Assembly: GCA_002342785.1 (NCBI GenBank)
Contig: DDQV01000037.1
Coordinates: 9,070 to 20,780, forward strand
Direction of reading: 5' to 3'
DNA length: 11,711 bases
Origin: Fusobacteriaceae bacterium UBA2433
GTDB taxonomy: Bacteria; Fusobacteriota; Fusobacteriia; Fusobacteriales; Fusobacteriaceae
The translations under genes and the position numbers were made by a program. This document shows positions 7,139 through 11,711 of this stretch, piece after piece. The notes under the pieces were generated by a model. The model saw nothing but the letters and a program-made list of their open reading frames with translations. It was not told the DNA's origin and searched no databases. Position 1 is the first letter of the stretch. Each line of letters opens with the position of its first letter.

Positions 7139-7167
7139 TTTTTTAAGAAATAAAAAATTAACAAAGC

Positions 7168-7187
7168 TAAATAGTTTAAACTATTTA
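7168..7187. repeat. 20-bp perfect palindrome
   Basis: TAAATAGTTTAAACTATTTA is a perfect inverted repeat with no spacer, between the pfl terminator and the mgl promoter. It lies about 90 nt upstream of the -35 at 7278. It could be a regulator site or an accidental AT-rich symmetry. No T-run follows and no known box matches clearly. Confidence 0.4.
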
Positions 7188-7277
7188 AAAATAAGGAATA
7201 TATATAACATCCTTAAAAAAGTTAACAAAGTATGGGTTAAGAGCTAAAAAAAAAACATTGAAATAAGAAAAAAAGTA

Positions 7278-7306
7278 TTGACTTTTTTACGTTTTAAAAC
7301 TATACT
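7278..7306 (+). promoter_or_regulatory. Putative mgl operon promoter (distal)
   Basis: TTGACT at 7278-7283 and TATACT at 7301-7306 with a 17-nt spacer. Both hexamers and the spacing are the same as in the pflB promoter. Transcription would start near 7313 and produce a leader of about 290 nt before mglB. No large gene lies between, so mglBAC is the natural target. Confidence 0.65.
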
Positions 7307-7530
7307 TTTATTATAATAACAGAACAAAAAGGATGTTTATAAACTGTTTTATATGGATTATGTTACAAAAAAATAAAAAAAGATTATAGCTAAAAAGATA
7401 CTTTCAATTATTAATAAAGAGATATTATTAAAAGTTAAAATTAATCAACACAATAATCAACTTGAAGAGATAGTGATTTAATTTATATATAGTAATTTTT
7501 ATTAAAAAAATTATATATGTTTATATTAAA

Positions 7531-7559
7531 TTGACATTTAAATAATCTTGAGGTAGATT
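7531..7559 (+). promoter_or_regulatory. Putative mglB-proximal promoter
   Basis: A consensus -35 TTGACA at 7531-7536 lies 17 nt before TAGATT at 7554-7559, which matches TATAAT at four of six positions. It would give a leader of about 40 nt. The spacer and -10 sit inside the inverted repeat at 7537-7579, so a repressor bound there would block it. Confidence 0.45.
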
Positions 7560-7579
7560 TAGAGTAGAGATTATTTAAA
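7537..7579. promoter_or_regulatory. 12-bp inverted repeat before mglB
   Basis: TTTAAATAATCT at 7537-7548 is matched exactly by AGATTATTTAAA at 7568-7579, with a 19-nt interval that includes GAGGTAG. If transcribed from the distal promoter it would form a stable hairpin ending 14 nt before the AGGGGG ribosome binding site (7594-7599). As DNA it could bind a dimeric regulator over the proximal promoter. Which of these applies cannot be told from sequence. Confidence 0.5.
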
Positions 7580-7605
7580 AAAAATAAATTTTTAGGGGGA
7601 ATAAT

Positions 7606-8613
7606 ATGAAAAAAATATTTGCAGTAATGGCAATGTTAGCAGCAATAACAGCTTGTGGTGAAAAAGAAAAAACTGCAGAGAGTAAAGCAGCACCTAAGAT
7701 TGGAGTAGCAGTATATAAATTTGATGACAATTTTATGGCTATATTAAGACAAAACTTAGATAGAATTTCAAATGATAAAGGAATAAAACTAGAATTAGTA
7801 GATTCACAAAACAGTCAATCAACTCAAAATGACCAAGTAGATGTATTTTTATCTAAGGGAATGGATGTATTAGCTATAAATTTAGTCGATCCGGCTTCTG
7901 CCCCAACTATTATTAATAAAGCTAAAGAAGAACATAAGCCTGTGGTATTTTTTAATAAGGAACCATCTCAAAAGGATATGAATTCATATGACAATGTATA
8001 CTATGTAGGTACAGATTCTAAGGAGTCAGGAGTAATTCAAGGAGAACTTATTGCAAAACATTGGATGGCTAACATTGATAAATGGGATTTAAATAAAGAT
8101 GGAAAAATTCAATTTGTTTTATTAAAAGGAGAACCAGGACATCCTGATGCTGAAGCAAGAACTGACTGGGTAGAAAAAACATTAAATGAAAAAGGAATAG
8201 AAACAGAAGTATTACATTTAGATACAGCAATGTGGGATACAGCAATGGCAAAAGATAAGATGGACGCATGGATTGCTGGACCTAATAAAGATAAGATAGA
8301 AGTAGTTATAGCAAATAATGATGGAATGGCATTTGGAGCAGTTGAATCATTAAAGGCAGCAGGAAGATCAGATATACCTATTTTTGGAATAGACGCACTT
8401 CCAGAAGCTCTTGCAATGGTCGAAAGAGGAGATTTAGAGGGAACTGTTTTAAACGATGCTAAAAATCAGGCTCAAGCTACCTTTGATCTTTCTTATAACT
8501 TAGCTATGGGAAAAGATGTTTTAGATGGAACAGACTGGAAATTAGATGATAAAAAAGCTGTAAGAGTTCCTTATGTAGGAGTAGATCAAGATAATCTTGC
8601 AGATTTTAAATAA
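7606..8613 (+). CDS. mglB: Galactose/glucose-binding lipoprotein of the Mgl ABC transporter
   Basis: This 335-residue substrate-binding protein captures D-galactose or D-glucose outside the inner membrane and delivers it to MglAC. The N-terminus is a lipoprotein signal: KK, a hydrophobic run, then I-T-A-C17, so it should be lipid-anchored, unlike the soluble periplasmic E. coli protein. Residues about 30-335 match MglB throughout. Sugar-contact positions equivalent to E. coli D14, F16, N91, H152, D154, R158, W183 and D236 are seen as D41, F43, N117, H179, D181, R185, W210 and D263. The calcium-binding loop D-L-N-K-D-G-K-I-Q is at 161-169. Keeping this whole set favours galactose/glucose over ribose or xylose. 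The ATG follows AGGGGG by 6 nt. An attenuator-like hairpin follows, as expected for a binding protein made in excess. Confidence 0.96.
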   Translation: MKKIFAVMAMLAAITACGEKEKTAESKAAPKIGVAVYKFDDNFMAILRQNLDRISNDKGIKLELVDSQNSQSTQNDQVDVFLSKGMDVLAINLVDPASAPTIINKAKEEHKPVVFFNKEPSQKDMNSYDNVYYVGTDSKESGVIQGELIAKHWMANIDKWDLNKDGKIQFVLLKGEPGHPDAEARTDWVEKTLNEKGIETEVLHLDTAMWDTAMAKDKMDAWIAGPNKDKIEVVIANNDGMAFGAVESLKAAGRSDIPIFGIDALPEALAMVERGDLEGTVLNDAKNQAQATFDLSYNLAMGKDVLDGTDWKLDDKKAVRVPYVGVDQDNLADFK

Positions 8614-8621
8614 TACATTCT

Positions 8622-8654
8622 AGCTGGGGAATAAAAACCCAGCTTTATTTTATA
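8622..8654 (+). terminator. Attenuator-like hairpin between mglB and mglA
   Basis: AGCTGGG (8622-8628) pairs exactly with CCCAGCT (8638-8644) across a 9-nt loop and is followed by TTTATTTTAT. The T-tract is interrupted, so termination is probably partial. Such hairpins behind binding-protein genes commonly keep the binding protein in excess of the membrane components, both by partial termination and by shielding the 3' end. Confidence 0.7.
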
Positions 8655-8674
8655 AAAAGAGGAGGATCTTAAAG

Positions 8675-10174
8675 ATGGAAGAAAAATTTCTTTTGGAGAT
8701 GAAGGAAATAACCAAAGAATTTCCAGGGGTAAAAGCTCTAGATAAAGTTACTATTCAAATAAAAAAATCTAGTGTCCATGCACTTATGGGAGAAAATGGA
8801 GCAGGAAAATCTACTTTGATGAAATGTCTTTTTGGTATTTATAAAAAGGATAATGGAGAAATTACATTTTGTGGAGAAAAAATAAATTTTAATTCTCCTA
8901 AAGAAGCTTTAGATAATGGTGTTTCTATGGTTCATCAAGAGTTAAATCAAGTACTTCAAAGAAATGTTATGGATAATATATGGCTTGGAAGATATCCTCA
9001 AAAAGGTTTTTTTATAGATGAAAAAAAGATGTATGATGACACAAAGAAAATATTTGATGAGTTAGATATTGCTATAGATCCAAAGAGAAAAGTTGAAAAA
9101 TTGTCTGTTTCAGAGATGCAAATGTTAGAAATAGCTAAGGCTGTGTCCTATGATTCAAAAATTATAGTAATGGATGAACCAACATCCTCATTAACTGAAA
9201 AAGAAGTATCACATCTTTTTAAAATAATTAATAAATTAAGAGATAGAGGATGTGGAATTATATATATATCCCATAAAATGGAAGAAATACTCGAGATAGC
9301 TGATGAAGTAACTGTCATGAGAGATGGGAAATGGATATCTACAGATAATTCTAAAGATCTTACTACGGATATTATTATTAATATGATGGTTGGAAGAGAT
9401 CTCAGTGAAAGATTTCCTCTTAAAACTAATGTTCCTAAAGAAGTAATTTTGGAAATAAAAGATTTTACTGCTAAACAACAACCTTCTTTTAAAGATATAA
9501 ACTTTAAATTGCGTAAAGGGGAAATTTTAGGTATAGCAGGTTTAGTGGGAGCAAAAAGAACAGAGATAGTCGAATCAATTTTTGGGATGAGAGAGAGAGA
9601 AAAAGGAACAATAATATTAGATGGAAAAACTGTTATTAATCAAAATCCACATGAAGCTATAAAAAATGGATTTGCATTAGTTACAGAGGAACGTAGATCC
9701 ACAGGAATATTTGCAGGATTAGATATAACTTTTAATTCTATTATCTCTAATCTTGACGAATACCAAGGAACTAAATATTTTTTAGATGACAAAAAGATGA
9801 AAAAAGATACAGAGTGGGTTATAGATAGTATGAGAGTAAAAACTCCTACTCAAAAAACTCATATTGGAAGTTTATCTGGTGGTAATCAACAAAAAGTTAT
9901 TATTGGAAAGTGGTTACTTACAAATCCAGAAATATTGATGTTAGATGAACCAACTAGAGGAATCGATGTAGGAGCTAAATTTGAAATCTATCAATTGATG
10001 AATGATCTTGCAAAAAAAGATAAGGGAATAATAATAATCTCATCTGAGATGCCTGAGTTAATGGGAACTACAGATAGAATTTTAGTTATGAGTAATGGTA
10101 GAATAGCAGATATAGTAGATACAAATAAAACTACACAAGAGGAGATAATGACCTTATCAGCTAAATTTTTATAA
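8675..10174 (+). CDS. mglA: Galactose/methyl galactoside ABC transporter, ATP-binding protein
   Basis: A 499-residue cytoplasmic ATPase with two fused ABC domains that powers MglC. In domain 1 (about 5-245), Walker A is G-E-N-G-A-G-K-S-T at 39-47, the signature is L-S-V-S-E at 143-147, Walker B is I-V-M-D-E-P with D167/E168, and the switch histidine is H200. In domain 2 (about 255-497), Walker A is degenerate, G-L-V-G-A-K-R-T-E at 289-297, but the signature L-S-G-G-N-Q-Q-K (400-407) and L-M-L-D-E-P-T-R-G-I-D (D424/E425) are good. A serine replaces the switch histidine. This asymmetry is normal for the carbohydrate CUT2 family, and the GAKRT form is that of MglA rather than RbsA. The ATG follows AGGAGG (8660-8665) by 9 nt. 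It sits between the binding protein and permease genes. Confidence 0.96.
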   Translation: MEEKFLLEMKEITKEFPGVKALDKVTIQIKKSSVHALMGENGAGKSTLMKCLFGIYKKDNGEITFCGEKINFNSPKEALDNGVSMVHQELNQVLQRNVMDNIWLGRYPQKGFFIDEKKMYDDTKKIFDELDIAIDPKRKVEKLSVSEMQMLEIAKAVSYDSKIIVMDEPTSSLTEKEVSHLFKIINKLRDRGCGIIYISHKMEEILEIADEVTVMRDGKWISTDNSKDLTTDIIINMMVGRDLSERFPLKTNVPKEVILEIKDFTAKQQPSFKDINFKLRKGEILGIAGLVGAKRTEIVESIFGMREREKGTIILDGKTVINQNPHEAIKNGFALVTEERRSTGIFAGLDITFNSIISNLDEYQGTKYFLDDKKMKKDTEWVIDSMRVKTPTQKTHIGSLSGGNQQKVIIGKWLLTNPEILMLDEPTRGIDVGAKFEIYQLMNDLAKKDKGIIIISSEMPELMGTTDRILVMSNGRIADIVDTNKTTQEEIMTLSAKFL

Positions 10175-10188
10175 TATTTGGAGGAAAT

Positions 10189-11190
10189 ATGGATAAGAAA
10201 AAAATACAAAATTGGGGAACAGAAAATGCAATCTATCTAGTATTAGTAGCTTTATTAGTATTTATAGTTATGAAGGAACCAACATTTTTATCAGTTAGAA
10301 ATTTAACTAATATATTAACTCAGTCATCAGTTAGAGTAATTATCGCTTTAGGAGTCGCAGGACTTATTGTAACTCAAGGGACCGATCTGTCTGCAGGACG
10401 TCAAGTTGGAATGGCAGCTTTAATCTCAGCTTCACTTTTACAAGCTACTGATGCTGCAACTAAGGTATTTCCTAACTTAGGAGAGATGCCTTTAATATTA
10501 GTTTTATTATTAGTTATAATAATAGGTGCCATAGTTGGATTATTAAATGGAGTAGTTATAGCAATTTTTCATGTAACTCCCTTTATAGCAACTTTAGGTT
10601 CTATGATAATTGTCTATGGTGCTAACTCATTATATTTTGACTTAATAGGAGCTTCCCCTGTAGCATCTTTTGATCCACGATTTTCAAATTTTACTCAAGG
10701 AGTTTTTAAAATTTCAGGATATCGTTTTTCATATTTAATAATTTATGCTATGATAGCAACTGTAATCAGTTGGGTATTATGGAATAAAACTAAGTTTGGT
10801 AAAAATATATTTGCTATTGGTGGAAATCCTGAAGCAGCAGCAGTTTCTGGAGTAAATGTAAGAAATAATCTTTTAAAAGTGTATATACTTTCTGGGATTT
10901 TCTATGCCATTGGTGGATTTTTAGAAGCAGGAAGGATTGGATCTGCAACAAACAATATTGGATTTATGTATGAACTAGATGCTATCGCTGCCTGCGTAGT
11001 TGGAGGAGTTTCTTTCAGTGGAGGAGTAGGAAAAATTAGTGGAGTAGTAACAGGAGTAATAATTTTTACAGTTATAAATTATGGATTAACATATGTAGGA
11101 ATTAGTCCATATTGGCAGTATATCATAAAAGGATTAATTATTATTATAGCAGTAGGTTTAGACACAAGAAAATATCTTAAAAAGAAATAG
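10189..11190 (+). CDS. mglC: Galactose/methyl galactoside ABC transporter, permease
   Basis: A 333-residue inner-membrane permease that forms the sugar channel. E. coli MglC has 336 residues and aligns end to end. Hydrophobic segments are visible at roughly 14-28, 47-62, 71-86, 101-127, 131-150, 181-197, 226-245, 265-300 and 308-324. Highly conserved stretches include Q-S-S-V-R-V-I-I-A-L-G-V-A-G-L at 45-59, T-Q-G-T-D-L-S-A-G-R at 62-71, the cytoplasmic loop G-G-N-P-E-A-A-A-V-S-G at 211-221 that should contact MglA, and E-L-D-A-I-A-A-C-V-V-G-G-V at 262-274. GGAGGA at 10180-10185 precedes the ATG by 3 nt, and the mglA stop is 14 nt upstream, so it is co-transcribed. The only realistic alternative is another CUT2 permease such as RbsC, which the neighbours argue against. 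Confidence 0.96.
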   Translation: MDKKKIQNWGTENAIYLVLVALLVFIVMKEPTFLSVRNLTNILTQSSVRVIIALGVAGLIVTQGTDLSAGRQVGMAALISASLLQATDAATKVFPNLGEMPLILVLLLVIIIGAIVGLLNGVVIAIFHVTPFIATLGSMIIVYGANSLYFDLIGASPVASFDPRFSNFTQGVFKISGYRFSYLIIYAMIATVISWVLWNKTKFGKNIFAIGGNPEAAAVSGVNVRNNLLKVYILSGIFYAIGGFLEAGRIGSATNNIGFMYELDAIAACVVGGVSFSGGVGKISGVVTGVIIFTVINYGLTYVGISPYWQYIIKGLIIIIAVGLDTRKYLKKK

Positions 11191-11202
11191 GTGGTTTTTC
11201 AT

Positions 11203-11711
11203 ATGATTAAATTGATTAGTATATCAGTACAAGAGATTAGAAAAGCTTTAAAAAATATACGACCTTTAATTCTTGAGGAAGTTGGAATAGGAAAAGGAAC
11301 TTTAGAATTTTTAGAAGATATATTAGAACATAAAACTTTGATAGGTTTTGCTTTTGATCTGGGTGTGGAGATAAATTTTTTTAAAGGAGATGAGTCTTTA
11401 GCTGAAATAGGTCAAAAAATATTAAGTGCAAAAGATAATGGAATTGAAAGAACTTTATATAATAATTTTGGGATGTTTAAAGAAGAGATAGATAAAATAA
11501 ATTTTTTAGAAGTTAAAACTAGATCTGTAGAAGAATTAGAAATTTTAGGTTTTTGTTATCTTTTAGAAGGATTAAAATATCATTTTAAAAATGATATCTA
11601 TGTTCTTTTAGAGATTGAATCTAAGTTTACTAATTTTACAAAAAAACCAAGTGAAGCGATTAAATTTTTAAATGATTTACAGAAAAAAAATATTTTATTA
11701 GATGATGTAGA
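11203..11711 (+). CDS. Protein of unknown function, 5' part only (cut by window end)
   Basis: An open frame of 169 codons runs from ATG 11203 to the window edge without a stop. AGGTGG at 11189-11194, overlapping the mglC stop, is 8 nt upstream and supports this start. The 12-nt gap implies co-transcription with mglBAC. The product begins MIKLISISVQEIRKALKNIR and is soluble-looking, rich in Leu, Ile, Glu, Lys and Phe, with no signal peptide, membrane segment or metal motif. I do not recognise the family. The last part, I-Y-V-L-L-E-I-E-S-K-F-T followed by a helix and N-I-L-L-D-D-V, faintly recalls the strand-helix-strand pattern of xylose-isomerase-like TIM barrels. A sugar-related enzyme would suit the context, but that is a guess. 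Codon use resembles its neighbours. Confidence 0.75.
   Translation, partial: MIKLISISVQEIRKALKNIRPLILEEVGIGKGTLEFLEDILEHKTLIGFAFDLGVEINFFKGDESLAEIGQKILSAKDNGIERTLYNNFGMFKEEIDKINFLEVKTRSVEELEILGFCYLLEGLKYHFKNDIYVLLEIESKFTNFTKKPSEAIKFLNDLQKKNILLDDV

Larger units (their letters stand above)
7076..7605. other. Non-coding region between pflA and mglB
   Basis: About 530 nt of very AT-rich DNA without a credible gene. In order it holds the pfl terminator (7095-7138), a 20-bp perfect palindrome (7168-7187), a 9-bp direct repeat TTAACAAAG at 7158-7166 and 7222-7230, the promoter at 7278-7306, an A/T-only imperfect hairpin around 7487-7520, and a second promoter candidate at 7531-7559 overlapping a 12-bp inverted repeat (7537-7579). 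An open stretch at 7377-7481 with no start codon is best explained by chance. Confidence 0.75.

Noticed and set aside
7333..7481. Possible small or decayed gene in the mgl leader (ATG 7333 or 7353, open stretch 7377-7481)
   Set aside because: The ATG frames stop after 18 and 7 codons and lack well-spaced ribosome binding sites. The longer open stretch has no start, and such a length is expected by chance in AT-rich DNA.
1..11711. CRISPR arrays, insertion sequences, prophage or toxin-antitoxin genes, tRNA or rRNA
   Set aside because: No spaced repeat arrays, transposase motifs, terminal repeats or cloverleaf sequences were seen. All long genes are accounted for by the nrd, pfl and mgl operons.

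Overview
The window is a very AT-rich stretch of bacterial chromosome. Its proteins look like those of a fermentative Fusobacteriota member (Fusobacterium/Cetobacterium type), though a low-GC Firmicute relative cannot be excluded from sequence reading alone. All recognised genes are on the plus strand, with strong AGGAGG-type ribosome binding sites and strong ATG/GTG starts. There is no sign of mobile DNA, CRISPR, rRNA or tRNA.

Layout: (1) 1-3614 is an nrd operon for class I ribonucleotide reductase. It holds nrdH (redoxin), nrdA (large catalytic subunit with an ATP-cone) and nrdB (di-metal/tyrosyl radical subunit), packed with 1-nt or negative spacing. A near-perfect NrdR-box palindrome overlaps the -10 of its promoter. 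(2) 3615-3967 is a 350-nt regulatory region with several promoter-like elements and overlapping TGTTAA/TTAACA palindromes. The best promoter, TTGACT-17-TATACT, sits 42 nt before the pflB start codon. (3) 3968-7075 holds pflB (pyruvate formate-lyase) and pflA (its radical-SAM activase). They are separated by a long hairpin and followed by a strong rho-independent terminator at 7095-7138. (4) 7139-7605 is a long non-coding leader with palindromes, a second TTGACT-17-TATACT promoter and a 12-bp inverted repeat just before mglB. (5) 7606-11190 is mglB-mglA-mglC, a complete high-affinity galactose/glucose ABC importer, with an attenuator-like hairpin after mglB. (6) 11203-11711 is the 5' part of an unrecognised gene, apparently co-transcribed with mglC and cut by the window edge.

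Together the genes cover sugar uptake (Mgl), anaerobic pyruvate cleavage to acetyl-CoA and formate (Pfl), and deoxynucleotide supply (Nrd). They read as three neighbouring housekeeping operons rather than one new system. I found no convincing undescribed system. The points most worth following are the NrdR box, the NrdH plus ATP-cone RNR combination without nrdI, the palindromes before pflB, the long mgl leader, and the unknown gene after mglC.
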